This document shows positions 1 to 8,702 of a stretch of 64,000 nt of DNA, one piece after another. The translations under genes were made by a program, and so were the position numbers. The stretch comes from Nocardiopsis sinuspersici (lineage in GTDB: Bacteria > Actinomycetota > Actinomycetes > Streptosporangiales > Streptosporangiaceae): the NCBI GenBank assembly GCA_008638415.1, contig ML703345.1, positions 172,231 to 236,230 of the forward strand, read 5' to 3'. Under the pieces are notes generated by a model. The model saw nothing but the letters and a program-made list of their open reading frames with translations. It had not been told where the DNA came from and did no database searches. The stretch's first letter is position 1. Each line of letters starts with the position of its first letter.

Positions 1-1622
1 CGGGCGAAGGCTGTGCGGATCGGGTCCAGCAGACCGGTGTAGGTGGCCGGGTTGGACCGGCGCGATCCCCGGATCGGCGACTGGTCGACCACCACCACGC
101 CCTCGCGGCCGGGAAGGGCGCCGTGGATGAGTGAGCTCTTGCCCGAGCCCGCCACACCGGTGACCACGGTGAGCACGCCCAGCGGGACGTCGACGCTCAC
201 GTCCTTCAAGTTGTGGGTGCTGGCCCCGGTGATGGGAATGGCTCCCGTGGGCCGGCGCACCCGCGTGCGCAGGGCGGCCCGGTGGTCCAGGTGGTCCCCG
301 GTGAGCGTGCCCGAGGCGCGCAGCCCGGCCACGTCCCCGGCGTAGGTGACGTGCCCGCCCGAGGGGCCGGCGCCGGGACCCAGGTCCACCACGTGGTCGG
401 CGATGGCGATGGTCTCGGGCTTGTGCTCGACCACCAGCACCGTGTTGCCCTTGTCGCGCAGGCTCAGCAGCAGGTGGTTCATCCGCTCGATGTCGTGCGG
501 GTGCAGGCCCACGGTGGGCTCGTCGAAGACGTAGGTGATGTCGCTGAGGCTGGAGCCCAGGTGGCGCACCATCTTGACCCGCTGGGCCTCCCCGCCCGAG
601 AGGGTGCCCGACTCCCGGTCCAGGCTCAGGTAGCCCAGGCCCACCTGCACCAGGGAGTCCAGGGTGTGGCCGAGGTTGTCCAGCAGGGGCTTGACCGGGG
701 GCTCGTCCAGGGAGCGCACGAACTCGGCGAGTTCGTTGACCTGCATGGCCGAGCACTCGGTGATGGTGCGCCCCAGGACCCTGACCGAACGCGCCTGGGC
801 GTTGAGGCGGGTGCCCCCGCACTCGGGGCACACCGCGAAGACCACGGCCCGGTCCACGAAGGCGCGCACGGCCGGCTGCATCTTCTCGCGGTCCTTGGCC
901 AGGTAGGTGCGCCTGATCTTGGGGACCAGGCCCTCGTAGGAGAAGGAGTTGGTGCCCACCCTGACCTTGGTGGTGGGCTGGTACAGGAAGGTCTGCCACT
1001 CCTGCCGGGTGTAGTCGGCCAGCCGCTTGTCGGCGTCCAGGAGGCCCGAGTGGACGAACACCTGCCAGTACCAGGAACCCACCGCGTAGCCCGGGACGGT
1101 GATGGCTCCCTCGTTCAGGGACAGGTCGCGGTCGTAGAGCTCCTCCACGTCGATCTGGTTGGTGCGGCCCAGGCCCTCGCACTCACCGCACATGCCCTCG
1201 GAGTGGTTGAAGCTGAAGACGCTGGAGGGCTCCAGGCGCGGGGTGCCCACCCGGCTGAAGACGATGCGCAGCATGGCGGCGGCGTCGGTGGCGGTGCCGA
1301 CGGTGGAACGGGAGTTGGCGCCCATCCGCTCCTGGTCGACGATGATCGCCGCGCTCAGGTTGCGCAGGCTGTCCACGTCGGGGCGGCCCAGGCTGGGCAT
1401 GAACGACTGCACGAAGGTCGTGTACGTCTCGTTGATCAGGCGCTGGGACTCGGCGGCGATCGTGCCGAAGACCAGGGAGGACTTCCCCGAGCCGGACAGG
1501 CCGGTGAAGACGCTCAGCCTCCGTTTGGGGATGTCCACGCACACGTCGGCGAGGTTGTTCTCCCTGGCCCCTCTGACCTGGATGGTGTCGTGGGCGTCCG
1601 CGGTGACGGGTTCGGAGGGCAC
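1..1622 (-). CDS. UvrA-like ABC ATPase, drug-resistance type (partial, 3-prime end beyond window)
   Basis: UvrA-family DNA-associated ATPase of the kind linked to drug self-resistance (compare DrrC). The GTG start at 1622 has AGGAG 5 nt upstream. The first Walker A (GLSGSGKSS) is near residues 41-49, a CGEC zinc half-site near residue 143, a CPEC zinc half-site further on, an ABC signature (LSGGEAQR), Walker B ([11 protein letters not shown]) and a second Walker A (GSGKSS) close to the window edge. In canonical UvrA the first zinc site is about 100 residues later, so the UvrB-binding domain appears to be absent. This argues against ordinary excision repair and for a paralogous UvrA class. It is divergent from a TetR gene across a 73-bp gap holding an inverted repeat, so the regulator probably controls it. 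The C-terminus is not visible. Confidence 0.9.
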   Translation of the reverse strand, partial: MPSEPVTADAHDTIQVRGARENNLADVCVDIPKRRLSVFTGLSGSGKSSLVFGTIAAESQRLINETYTTFVQSFMPSLGRPDVDSLRNLSAAIIVDQERMGANSRSTVGTATDAAAMLRIVFSRVGTPRLEPSSVFSFNHSEGMCGECEGLGRTNQIDVEELYDRDLSLNEGAITVPGYAVGSWYWQVFVHSGLLDADKRLADYTRQEWQTFLYQPTTKVRVGTNSFSYEGLVPKIRRTYLAKDREKMQPAVRAFVDRAVVFAVCPECGGTRLNAQARSVRVLGRTITECSAMQVNELAEFVRSLDEPPVKPLLDNLGHTLDSLVQVGLGYLSLDRESGTLSGGEAQRVKMVRHLGSSLSDITYVFDEPTVGLHPHDIERMNHLLLSLRDKGNTVLVVEHKPETIAIADHVVDLGPGAGPSGGHVTYAGDVAGLRASGTLTGDHLDHRAALRTRVRRPTGAIPITGASTHNLKDVSVDVPLGVLTVVTGVAGSGKSSLIHGALPGREGVVVVDQSPIRGSRRSNPATYTGLLDPIRTAFA

Positions 1623-1640
1623 GCTGCTCCTAGAAATCGC

Positions 1641-1685
1641 TTATGCTGTAAATTGATGGTCCGAGAACGCTAGTTTATGGCATAA
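1641..1685. promoter_or_regulatory. Imperfect inverted repeat, candidate TetR operator
   Basis: In the gap between the divergent UvrA-like and TetR genes, TTATGCTGTAAA (1641-1652) is mirrored by TTTATGGCATAA (1674-1685), matching at 10 of 12 positions. The right arm runs up to the ribosome binding site of the TetR gene (AAGGAGA). Position and symmetry suggest autoregulation and control of the neighbour. This is inference. Confidence 0.5.
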
Positions 1686-1695
1686 GGAGACGCAA

Positions 1696-2502
1696 GTGGT
1701 GGTGTATACCGGGCAGGGGGACGTCCGTCGCTCCATGGCTCTGCTGTGGCGCACCTCCGGCGGTCCGTCCGTCCGGACCGCGCCCGGGCCCAAACCCGAG
1801 CTCAGCGTCGACCTGGTGGTGGAGACGGCCGTCGCCGTCGCCGACGAGGAGGGAATGGACGCGCTGTCCATGCGCACCGTGGGCCAGCGCCTGGGGCGTA
1901 CCGCCATGTCCCTGTACACCTACGTGGCCAGCAAGAACGAGCTCATCGAGTTGATGTACGACCACGTGTTCGGCGAGTTGGCCGACGCCGCGGAGGCCGA
2001 CGGGGAACAGGACTGGCGGACGGCCACGACCTCCTGGGCCACCCGCCTGTGGGAGTTCTACCTGCGCCACCCTTGGACCCTGGAGGTCTCCCAGGCCCGG
2101 CCCGTGCTGGGCCCCAACGAGTACCGGCTCTTCGAGTCGCTGGCCTCGGTGCTGCATCGCGCCGGCCTGGGCCCCACCCAGGTCCGCAGCACCTACGGCA
2201 ACCTGTTCACCCTGGTCGGCGGACCCGTGCGGACCGCGGCCGAGGCCCGCCGAGCACTCGCGGTCACCGGAGTTCCCGAGGACGAGTGGTGGTACGCGCG
2301 CTCGGCGCAGTTGGAGGAGGTCGCGCCCGACTTCTCCGAGCGCTTCCCCGTACTGACCCTCATGGCCGAACAGGGCGCCTTCGACAACGAGGACGCGAGT
2401 GAGCCCTACCTGGAGCAGGAGGCGTGGGAGACCTTCCGGTTCGGGCTGAACGCCCTGCTCGACGGGGTGGAGGCGCGTATCAGACCGGACGCGCGAAGGT
2501 GA
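1696..2502 (+). CDS. TetR/AcrR family transcriptional regulator
   Basis: 268 residues, GTG start with AAGGAGA 6 nt upstream. After a roughly 35-residue leader, the N-terminal helix-turn-helix has the TetR pattern (DALSMRTVGQRLG, then MSLYTYVASKNEL near residues 55-85). The long C-terminal half fits the ligand-binding/dimerisation domain of the TetR_C type. It sits back to back with the UvrA-like gene, the usual arrangement for a drug-responsive repressor of a resistance ATPase. Its last 23 bases overlap the end of the convergent methyltransferase gene. The ligand is unknown. Confidence 0.9.
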   Translation: MVVYTGQGDVRRSMALLWRTSGGPSVRTAPGPKPELSVDLVVETAVAVADEEGMDALSMRTVGQRLGRTAMSLYTYVASKNELIELMYDHVFGELADAAEADGEQDWRTATTSWATRLWEFYLRHPWTLEVSQARPVLGPNEYRLFESLASVLHRAGLGPTQVRSTYGNLFTLVGGPVRTAAEARRALAVTGVPEDEWWYARSAQLEEVAPDFSERFPVLTLMAEQGAFDNEDASEPYLEQEAWETFRFGLNALLDGVEARIRPDARR

Positions 2503-3244
2503 TGATCTCCTCGCTGGCTTCGGTGAGCGGGCTGCGGTCCCAGTAACCGTACTGAGCGCTCACACCCAGCCCGGCCTCGGCCAGGAAACCGTTCAGGGCG
2601 TCGGCGTCCAGGAAGCGCAGCGTGCTGCGGCTGAGTCCCGGTCGGGCCCACCCCTCGACGGTGTATCCGGAGGTGAAGGTGACCAGGTCGCCCTCCACGC
2701 TCTCCAGCCGGTGCACCGAGGTGGCCTCGCGCCCGTCCGGCACGGTCACGGTGCGCACCTGCTCGGGGTACCAGGCCTCCCAGCCCCGTACGGCGGGATT
2801 GCGGGTCTCGAACACGAACCGGCCGTCCTCGGTCAGCGCCCGGCGTACCGCGGCCAGGGCCTCCCGGAGCCCGTCGTCGGTGGTGAGCACCTGGAAGGCG
2901 TGGCCGGTCATGACGACCAGGTCGAACTCGTTCTCGTAGGGGCCGCCCGCCTCCCCGCCGTAGGGGCCATGGGCCAGGTCGCCCAGGGTCCACTCGATGT
3001 CGTCGCGCTCGCGCCGTGCGACCCCCAGCATCGCCTCGGCCGGATCGAGCCCGACCAGGCGCCCGGTGTGACCGCGCTCGCGCGCCACCCGCTGGAGCAG
3101 GCCGGTGCCGCAGCCCGCGTCCAGTACCGAGCGGGCGCCCAGCACCAGGTCGAGGTAGAAGTCGTCATCGGGGGAACAGCCCCAGAAACAGAAGGAGTCG
3201 TAGAGCTCGGCCATGTCCGGCCGGGAGAAGAGGAGGTCGACCAT
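2480..3244 (-). CDS. Class I SAM-dependent methyltransferase
   Basis: 254 residues from the ATG at 3244 (MVDLLFSRPDMAELYD). An upstream in-frame start exists at 3337, but that N-terminus is low-complexity. Motif I (VLDAGCGTGLL) is near residues 60-70, followed by LVGLDPAEAML, an acidic motif (WTLGDLA) and a central VVMTGHAFQVL, all as in Methyltransf_25-type enzymes. The substrate cannot be inferred. The gene is convergent with the TetR gene (23-bp overlap). Confidence 0.85.
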   Translation of the reverse strand: MVDLLFSRPDMAELYDSFCFWGCSPDDDFYLDLVLGARSVLDAGCGTGLLQRVARERGHTGRLVGLDPAEAMLGVARRERDDIEWTLGDLAHGPYGGEAGGPYENEFDLVVMTGHAFQVLTTDDGLREALAAVRRALTEDGRFVFETRNPAVRGWEAWYPEQVRTVTVPDGREATSVHRLESVEGDLVTFTSGYTVEGWARPGLSRSTLRFLDADALNGFLAEAGLGVSAQYGYWDRSPLTEASEEIITFARPV

Positions 3245-3419
3245 CGGGCCATGATGACCGACCGCTCCCCCGCCGTCACCGGATTTTTCCGTCCCTGCGG
3301 ACCCACCGTGCACGACCGTGCGAGCGGGTGGCGTCACCCGGTCCTTGTAGGCACAGCGCGGCGACGCGTCGCCGACGGCCTTCCGGCGGGACGCCCGGAC
3401 CGGGCTCCGCGTCCGGCGG

Positions 3420-4415
3420 TCAGGACCTTCGCAGCAGGTCCAGCCCGAGACCGGTGACGCTGTGCAGGGCGTACTTCCCCTCCTGTCGGCTGCGCACCAG
3501 ACCGGCCTCGCGGAGTACGTTCAGGTGCTTGCTGACCGTCGCGGGCGAGACGGTCGCCGTGCGGGCGAGACCGGTCGTGGTGCACATCCCGCCCTCGGCC
3601 ACCAGCGCGAGGAGCCGGGACCGGGTGGAGCCGATCAGCGGCTCCAGGCCCGCCGGCCGTGGCGGTCGCTGCGCCCAGCCGAGGCTGCGCTCGACGGGGT
3701 AGACGAGCACCGGTGGCAGATCGGGGTCGGCGAGTATCACGGGCATGGCCCAGCAGAAGAAGGACGGAGCCAGGAGCAGGCCGCGTCCGTTCAGGTGGAG
3801 TTCGCGGTCGAAGGGGTAGTCGGCCTCCAGGACGGGCGGCCTCCATCGCATGTCAGGGCTCAGCGAGGCGAGGAGCGCCTCGGTGCCGCCGCCCCGCAGG
3901 GTCCGGGCCCGCAGGGTCAGGTCCGCGTGCACGTGGGTGCGGATCTGGGGCCAGAACGGTGCGAGGGCGGCGCGGTGGTAGACGCGCAGGGCGTGGCCGA
4001 GCAGGCGCATGGCGGCGGGGTCGCCTTCGGCCAGCCGACCGAGTGCCGGGGACTCGGGCCCCTGGCCGGCCAGGATGCGCAGCTCCTTGCGGAGCCGGGG
4101 AAGCGGAGTGCTCAGCACGGCTTCGACGCCGGAGCCGGGGCCGGTGCCGGCCGGGGTGAGGAAGTCCGGGCAGTAGTTCGCGTACGGGGCCAGGGCCAGC
4201 AGCAACCGCAGTGCGCGCTCGCCGGTTCCGCCGTCGAGCAGCGCCCCGCGGGTCGCGTCGCGCCACGGGTCGAAGAACAGTGCTCCGCCCCTGTGCTGGA
4301 GCAGGTGGAGGCTGTTGACGGTCTCCCACATGAGTTCGGCGGAATCGGCCAGCCGAATTCGCACGAGATCATCGTGACTGAAATGGATGCGCAGCCCTGC
4401 GCTCTTCTTTGACAT
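3420..4415 (-). CDS. ArsR-like winged-helix regulator with DUF5937-type N-terminus
   Basis: 331 residues. ATG 4415 is preferred over 4433 because GGAGAA lies 7 nt upstream. The N-terminal part (IHFSHDDLVRIRLA, then ELMWETVNSLHLLQ) matches actinobacterial DUF5937 regulators. The C-terminal 70 residues form a winged helix (GLARTATVSPATVSKHLNVL, REAGLVRSRQEGKYALHSV). No cysteine-based metal site is visible in the recognition helix. It is divergent from a lipoprotein gene across 142 bp of lower-GC DNA. Effector unknown. Confidence 0.8.
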   Translation of the reverse strand: MSKKSAGLRIHFSHDDLVRIRLADSAELMWETVNSLHLLQHRGGALFFDPWRDATRGALLDGGTGERALRLLLALAPYANYCPDFLTPAGTGPGSGVEAVLSTPLPRLRKELRILAGQGPESPALGRLAEGDPAAMRLLGHALRVYHRAALAPFWPQIRTHVHADLTLRARTLRGGGTEALLASLSPDMRWRPPVLEADYPFDRELHLNGRGLLLAPSFFCWAMPVILADPDLPPVLVYPVERSLGWAQRPPRPAGLEPLIGSTRSRLLALVAEGGMCTTTGLARTATVSPATVSKHLNVLREAGLVRSRQEGKYALHSVTGLGLDLLRRS

Positions 4416-4557
4416 TTCGGACTTCTCCAGCATTCCTGGATCTTCTGGTCACGTTGTCGCCCGAGGGAAAACGTATCCCGGAATTCGATGCCGCAGGTCA
4501 AGAATAACCAACGGGACCGAAAGAGGGACTCGTTGAAATTCGAACGAAAGAGGGGCC

Positions 4558-5511
4558 ATGGGAGCGACGCCGAGGGGAGCGCACTGTGAATACCACAGGA
4601 ATCACATGTTCACCCTGGTCACAGGTGTGACTCTGGCGACAGCAGCCGCTCTTTCCGTGGTTTCCTGCTCCGATTCCCGCGGGGAGAGCACCCCCGTGCG
4701 TGAGCCCACCCCGCAGGAGGAGGCCACTCTGGAACGGGCCGAGCAGCTCCTGCTTCGAGAATGCATGCGAAACCACGGTTTCGAATACTGGATAGTCTCC
4801 GATGACTCCCCTTCCCCTTCCCCTTCCGGGCCCCGGGAATTTCGCTACGTTATCGATGACCCGGACTGGGCCGCCGAACACGGGTACGGGTCCGGGCTTC
4901 AGCGCGAGGCGACCGAGTCACAGGAGAGCGATCCCAACCAGCGCTATTTCGAGAGCCTGCCGAAGGAGCGCAGGGCGGCGGCGCTGCGAGCCGCCAACGG
5001 GCCCAGCCCCGTCGGGTTGACGGCGACGGCACCCGACGGGATGGAGTTCGGCCGCAGCGACCGGGGATGCCAGTCATGGGCCGATCGCGAGCTCTACGAC
5101 GACCTTCCGGCGTGGTTCCAGGCCGAGACCACCGTCGACGCCCTGCCCCAGATCCGTTACCAGCGCGTCGTCGGCGACCCGCGCTACCAGGAGGCCGTCC
5201 GGCCGTGGGCGGAGTGCATGGGCGCCGCCGGGCACGACTACGCCACACCGACCGAGGTCCGCGGTGCGCTACCTCCGCCGGAGGATCCGCTGCCCAGGGA
5301 GGAGGAGGTCGGGCTCGCGCTGGCGGAGGCGCGCTGCGCCCTCGACTCCGGGCTGGCCGCGACGGCGGCGGACCTGGACGAGCACCACGGCGAGGAACTG
5401 CAGCGGCTGCACCGCTCCGCGGTGGAGGCGAAGCACCGGCTGCAGTTGGACGCCCTGCCCCGCGCCCGCTCCGTCATCGAGGAGGCGGAGCGGATGAGCG
5501 GGCGGCAGTGA
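4558..5511 (+). CDS. Probable secreted lipoprotein, unknown function
   Basis: 317 residues from ATG 4558. An alternative ATG at 4606 (AGGA 5 nt upstream) would give 301 residues. A hydrophobic signal segment (TLVTGVTLATAAALSV) ends in VVSC, a plausible lipobox. The mature part is charged, rich in Glu and Arg, with scattered cysteines (RECMRNHG, DRGCQSWA, WAECMGAAG, EARCALD) that may form disulfides, and an alpha-helical C-terminus. Many actinomycetes encode such membrane-anchored proteins of unknown role. It is followed after 58 bp by another exported protein gene. Confidence 0.65.
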   Translation: MGATPRGAHCEYHRNHMFTLVTGVTLATAAALSVVSCSDSRGESTPVREPTPQEEATLERAEQLLLRECMRNHGFEYWIVSDDSPSPSPSGPREFRYVIDDPDWAAEHGYGSGLQREATESQESDPNQRYFESLPKERRAAALRAANGPSPVGLTATAPDGMEFGRSDRGCQSWADRELYDDLPAWFQAETTVDALPQIRYQRVVGDPRYQEAVRPWAECMGAAGHDYATPTEVRGALPPPEDPLPREEEVGLALAEARCALDSGLAATAADLDEHHGEELQRLHRSAVEAKHRLQLDALPRARSVIEEAERMSGRQ

Positions 5512-5569
5512 ACTCCGGGGGCGAACACCGCTTCCGAAGGAAGTAGGAAACACACGAGATGGAGAACCT

Positions 5570-5992
5570 GTGAAGATCAAACGCGTGATGGCCCTCGCCA
5601 TGGCGGTCGCCGCCGTGGCCGTGATGAACGCCCCCGCCGCACAGGCCGCCGAAGCCGGGCCCGCGGTCCCGCTCACGGCGGCCGCCGACGGCAAGCTGCA
5701 CGTCTACTACGACTTCAACCGCAGCCGCCACTGCGCCTCGTGGGAGGGTTACTCCTCGGACTGGGGGAAGTGCCGCAACGAGGTCTCCTCGCTGTGGAAC
5801 AACGGTTACCCGGGTGGCCACGACGACGTGTGGGTCTACTGGGGACGCAACCACTCCGGCGCCCACCGGGGTGTGCACAACGGTGTGGTCCTCAACAACC
5901 TTCGCCAGTGGACGTTCGACGCGAACACCGGGAAGGGCTCGGGCGAGGTGCTGGACAACAACATCTCCTCCCACAGGTGGACCGCTCTGTAA
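5570..5992 (+). CDS. Small secreted protein (I36/crystallin-like size class)
   Basis: 140 residues from the GTG at 5570 (GGAG upstream). There is a clear Sec signal peptide: MKIKR, hydrophobic core, AQAAEA cleavage region near residue 27. The mature domain of about 110 residues is Tyr/Trp/Asn/Gly-rich (HVYYDFNRSRHC, NGYPGGHDDVWVYW) with two cysteines in the first half, suggesting one disulfide. It resembles small beta-rich secreted actinobacterial proteins, but I cannot assign a family. A perfect 10-bp hairpin follows the stop codon. Confidence 0.65.
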   Translation: MKIKRVMALAMAVAAVAVMNAPAAQAAEAGPAVPLTAAADGKLHVYYDFNRSRHCASWEGYSSDWGKCRNEVSSLWNNGYPGGHDDVWVYWGRNHSGAHRGVHNGVVLNNLRQWTFDANTGKGSGEVLDNNISSHRWTAL

Positions 5993-6008
5993 CCGCTCCA
6001 CCGCGGAG

Positions 6009-6045
6009 GGTGTCCCGGGCGTGAAGCCCCAGCGGCCGGGACACC
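6009..6045 (+). terminator. Hairpin after the small secreted protein gene
   Basis: GGTGTCCCGG (6009-6018) pairs perfectly with CCGGGACACC (6036-6045), starting 17 bp after the stop codon. There is no T-run, as is common in high-GC actinobacteria. Confidence 0.6.
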
Positions 6046-6230
6046 CGGTCTTCCGCGAGGACGCCGAACCACCGCCGCGAACCCCCCGTCCGGCGCCCGT
6101 CGGTGCAGGCACCGCGACACCACCGAACGCGGTGCGACGGCTCAAAGGCACCATCGTCCCCGTGCGGCGAGTGGTCCACAGCCCCGGAAGCGGCCTTCCC
6201 CGGTCGGTCCGCTCGGCCTAACCTGACGGG

Positions 6231-6701
6231 GTGAGCGACACCCCCGGCACTTCCGGTCAGAAGACACACCCCTTCGACGTCGACGCCTTCCTCGCCCGAC
6301 CCCTGGTCGCCCGCGTGGCCACCTCCGACTCCTCCGGAGCGCCCACGGTGCGCCCGGTCTGGTTCCTGTGGGAGGAGGGTGCGGTCTGGTGGATCACCGG
6401 CGCCTACTCGAAGATGTCGCGGTTCCTGGCCAAGGACCCCCGGGTCGCGCTGGTCGTGGACACCTGCGACCTGGAGAGACTGGAGTTCCTCCAGGTCATC
6501 ATGCGCGGTGAGGCCGAGGTCGTGCCCTACGACGAGGAACGCTCCAGACGCAAGCGCCGCCGATACCTCGGCGATGACGAGTCCACCTGGCCCGCCGACC
6601 TGAAGGACTTCGACGACGACGCACGGCTCGTCCGCTTCGTCCCCGAACGAACCATCGTCAACGACCTGTCCAAGACCCGCCCGTCAGCTTCTCGGCCGTG
6701 A
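6231..6701 (+). CDS. Pyridoxamine 5-phosphate oxidase-fold (flavin/F420-type) protein
   Basis: 156 residues, GTG start. The PNPOx-like split barrel is recognisable: DAFLARPLVARVAT, then PTVRPVWFLWEEGAVWW, then SRFLAKDPRVALVVDTCD and FLQVIMRGEAEV. Such proteins bind FMN, F420 or haem and often act as small reductases. The exact cofactor cannot be read from the sequence. The last residues are charged and followed by the tnpB relic on the other strand. Confidence 0.8.
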   Translation: MSDTPGTSGQKTHPFDVDAFLARPLVARVATSDSSGAPTVRPVWFLWEEGAVWWITGAYSKMSRFLAKDPRVALVVDTCDLERLEFLQVIMRGEAEVVPYDEERSRRKRRRYLGDDESTWPADLKDFDDDARLVRFVPERTIVNDLSKTRPSASRP

Positions 6702-6758
6702 ACGACCGAGCGTGCGGTTGGACCACCCCGCTGGGTGCGAGGGAGCCCACCGCGTCTG

Positions 6759-6788
6759 ACCCGACAACTCTGCTAGAGGTTGTCGGGT
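6759..6788. other. Hairpin at the 3-prime end of the tnpB relic
   Basis: ACCCGACAAC (6759-6768) pairs perfectly with GTTGTCGGGT (6779-6788), and the loop carries the stop codon of the tnpB relic. IS200/IS605 elements end in subterminal hairpins, and the TnpB guide RNA is made from this end, so this may be a leftover right end. Confidence 0.45.
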
Positions 6789-7126
6789 GGGACGTGTGAC
6801 TTCCGCCCCGCATTCCACACGTTCTGGCCCCTGCGGGCCAGGACACGGGAAGCATTCCGGTCCGCGTGGCAGGCGACGCCGCAGCCCTGGCAGATAAAGG
6901 AGGCCTGGGAGATCCGGTTGGCCTTGTGGGTGTAGGAACACTCGGCGCACTCACGGGAGGAGTGAGCCGGGTCCACGCACACCACCGGCACACCGGCCCG
7001 CTTGGCCTTGTAGGTGATGAAGGCGCCCAGTTGGTGGAAGGACCAGGAGTGCAGCGTGACCCGTTGGGGCCTGCGGAGCCGTACCCTACGCCGGATGCCC
7101 GTGAGGTCTTCCAGGGCGACCGCGCG
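6773..7126 (-). pseudogene. tnpB (IS200/IS605 OrfB) relic, C-terminal third only
   Basis: The reading frame from about 7126 to the stop at 6773 matches the end of TnpB, the RNA-guided nuclease of IS200/IS605 elements. It includes VALEDLTGIR, which carries the RuvC-II glutamate, LHSWSFHQLGAFITYKA, VVCVDPAHSSRECAEC, the second zinc pair CQGC, and HADRNAS with the RuvC-III aspartate. The N-terminal two thirds, with RuvC-I, are missing. No tnpA is nearby. The truncated end lies about 20-25 bp from an araC relic, so this is a scar rather than an active element. Confidence 0.85.
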
Positions 7127-7145
7127 CGCACCGCGTGAGGCCGAT

Positions 7146-7243
7146 CGCCCGGGCGGCACCGCCAACCTGCGCGCGGGCGTGCGTGCCCACACCGGGACCG
7201 GCCCCTCGACCTACCGTGGGCGGTTCGGGCCCAGGCCGTTGAC
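7146..7243 (+). pseudogene. AraC-type regulator 3-prime relic, copy A
   Basis: The frame starting at 7152 reads GGTANLRAGVRAHTG then GPSTYRGRFGP. This is the recognition helix and end of an AraC/GlxA-type helix-turn-helix (usual pattern TANLRxHFRxxTGVSPxAYRRRF). Nothing upstream encodes the rest of such a protein. About 90 bp are closely repeated at 8740-8830 on the same strand, on the far side of the phosphatase gene. Confidence 0.6.
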
Positions 7244-7304
7244 CGGGCTGGAGCCCTGGAGCACGGGCGGTGCCCCGACCTCCGGGGGCACCGCCGCGGC
7301 GGGG

Positions 7305-8573
7305 TCAGAGCGTGTCGGTGACGTTCTTGTCGCCGCTCTTGTCGATGGTGAAGGAGTCCACGACCGTGCCGTCTGCGGTGCGGGCGGTGTAGCGCAGGCT
7401 GGCGCCCTCCACCTCAACGGCCTGGAAGGTGGGGGTGTCGGCCACCTGCGCGCGCACCTCGGCGCCGTTGTCGATCCAGTTGTCCTCAGAAGCGTCGTAC
7501 ATCTTGGTGCCGGTCACCGCGACGGTGTAGACGGGACCGGTCTGCACGTCGGGGTCCTCGGTGCGGTTGGCGGTCAGGTTGCCCCGCCCGTAGGAGTGGT
7601 CGTGTCCCTGGAGGACCAGGTCGACGTCGTACTCCTCCAAGGTGTCGAGCCAGGACTCGCGCAGGGGGCCGTTGTCGCGGCTGGGGCTGTTGGAGAAGAC
7701 CGGGTGGTGGAAGGTGACCACCGTCCAGGGATGGGGGTTGGTGGCCAGGGCCTCCTCCAGCCAGCGCTGCTGGGTGTCCAGCCAGAGGTCAGCACTCAGC
7801 GGGGCGGCGTTGCGGTAGTTGGAGTTGAGAACGACGAAGCGCACGCCCTGGTAGTCGGTGTGGTAGACGGTCTGGGACAGGTGGCGGCCGCTGGCGGGGC
7901 CGTTTCCCACGCCCGGGAACTGCGGGCTCCAGTACCGGCTCAGGGAGAACAGGGAGTACTCGTGGTTGCCGGGTGCGGCGATGTGGTTGATGGTGCCGGT
8001 GGCCTCCGGACCGAAGGCGTCGAACCACTGGCTCCACTCCGACTCACTGTTGGCGGAGTTGACGAGGTCCCCGGAGTGCACGGCCAGCTCCGCGTCGGGT
8101 TCGGCCTCCAGTGCGGCCCGCACCATGGTGGCGCCGCCGGTGGAGATGCCGTTCTGGACGTCTCCGAAGTAGAGGAAGGTGAAGGGCTCGGTCCCCTGCG
8201 CGGCGGTGGTGAAGGTACGCCAGGGACTGAAGGAGGTGCCGTCGCCGACACGGTAGCGGTAGGCGGTGTCGGGGCTCAGACCGGTGGCGGTGGCGGTGTG
8301 GAAGGTGCCGTTGACCGAGGAGGTGGTGGTGCCCTCCACCGTGGTGACCTGGCCGGGGTCGGTGGCCGGTGCGATCCGCAGGGTGGGGTGGTCCGGGGTG
8401 TCCGAGCGCCAGGTCAGGGTCTGGGATGTGGAGGGGTCGGCGGTGGGTGACAGGAGGACGCGCTCGGGTGTGGTGGTCGCGGCCGCGGTCGGGGCGGTGG
8501 TCGCGGCGGTGGTCAGGGCCAGCAGGGTGGTGCCCACCAGGGCGAGGGCGCGGTGGGCGGCGAAGCGGGACAA
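7305..8573 (-). CDS. Secreted purple-acid-phosphatase-like metallophosphoesterase
   Basis: 422 residues from a TTG start at 8573 with AGAAAGG about 8 nt upstream. An open frame continues to 8870 but is not protein-like. A signal peptide (hydrophobic ALALVGTTLLALTTAA) is followed by a fibronectin-III-like purple acid phosphatase N-domain (QTLTWRSDTPDHPTLR to AYRYRVGDG). The catalytic metallophosphoesterase domain has FLYFGDVQ, VHSGDLV, APGNHEY, TFHHPVF and LQGHDHSYGR, which are the metal ligands in order. It probably releases phosphate from extracellular esters. It is flanked by two direct repeats of an araC relic. Confidence 0.88.
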   Translation of the reverse strand: MSRFAAHRALALVGTTLLALTTAATTAPTAAATTTPERVLLSPTADPSTSQTLTWRSDTPDHPTLRIAPATDPGQVTTVEGTTTSSVNGTFHTATATGLSPDTAYRYRVGDGTSFSPWRTFTTAAQGTEPFTFLYFGDVQNGISTGGATMVRAALEAEPDAELAVHSGDLVNSANSESEWSQWFDAFGPEATGTINHIAAPGNHEYSLFSLSRYWSPQFPGVGNGPASGRHLSQTVYHTDYQGVRFVVLNSNYRNAAPLSADLWLDTQQRWLEEALATNPHPWTVVTFHHPVFSNSPSRDNGPLRESWLDTLEEYDVDLVLQGHDHSYGRGNLTANRTEDPDVQTGPVYTVAVTGTKMYDASEDNWIDNGAEVRAQVADTPTFQAVEVEGASLRYTARTADGTVVDSFTIDKSGDKNVTDTL

Positions 8574-8702
8574 GGCGGTGCCTTTCTGCCAGGGGGAAGC
8601 TGACGCAGCGAAGGTAACCGCCCATGGGCAACATGCTGTGAACTCACTGTGACCATTGGTAGCAGTCGGGTGAATGTCGCCGACGCTGCGTTCTCCGGCC
8701 CG
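8574..8702. other. Upstream region of the phosphatase gene
   Basis: Lower-GC stretch between the phosphatase start and the araC relic, including gtgaactcactgtgacc near 8638-8655. No further gene is seen. It probably holds the phosphatase promoter, but I cannot place -35 and -10 elements with confidence. Confidence 0.4.

Noticed and set aside
213..1673. Long plus-strand open frame opposite the UvrA-like gene
   Set aside because: The minus strand encodes clear UvrA motifs. The plus frame is Gly/Val/Gln-rich without any domain, a typical GC-rich shadow.
4465..4479. GGGA-N7-TCCC element between the ArsR-like and lipoprotein genes as a sixth LacI site
   Set aside because: The centre lacks the GCGC-type core and symmetry of the other sites, and the genes are unrelated to the sugar loci.
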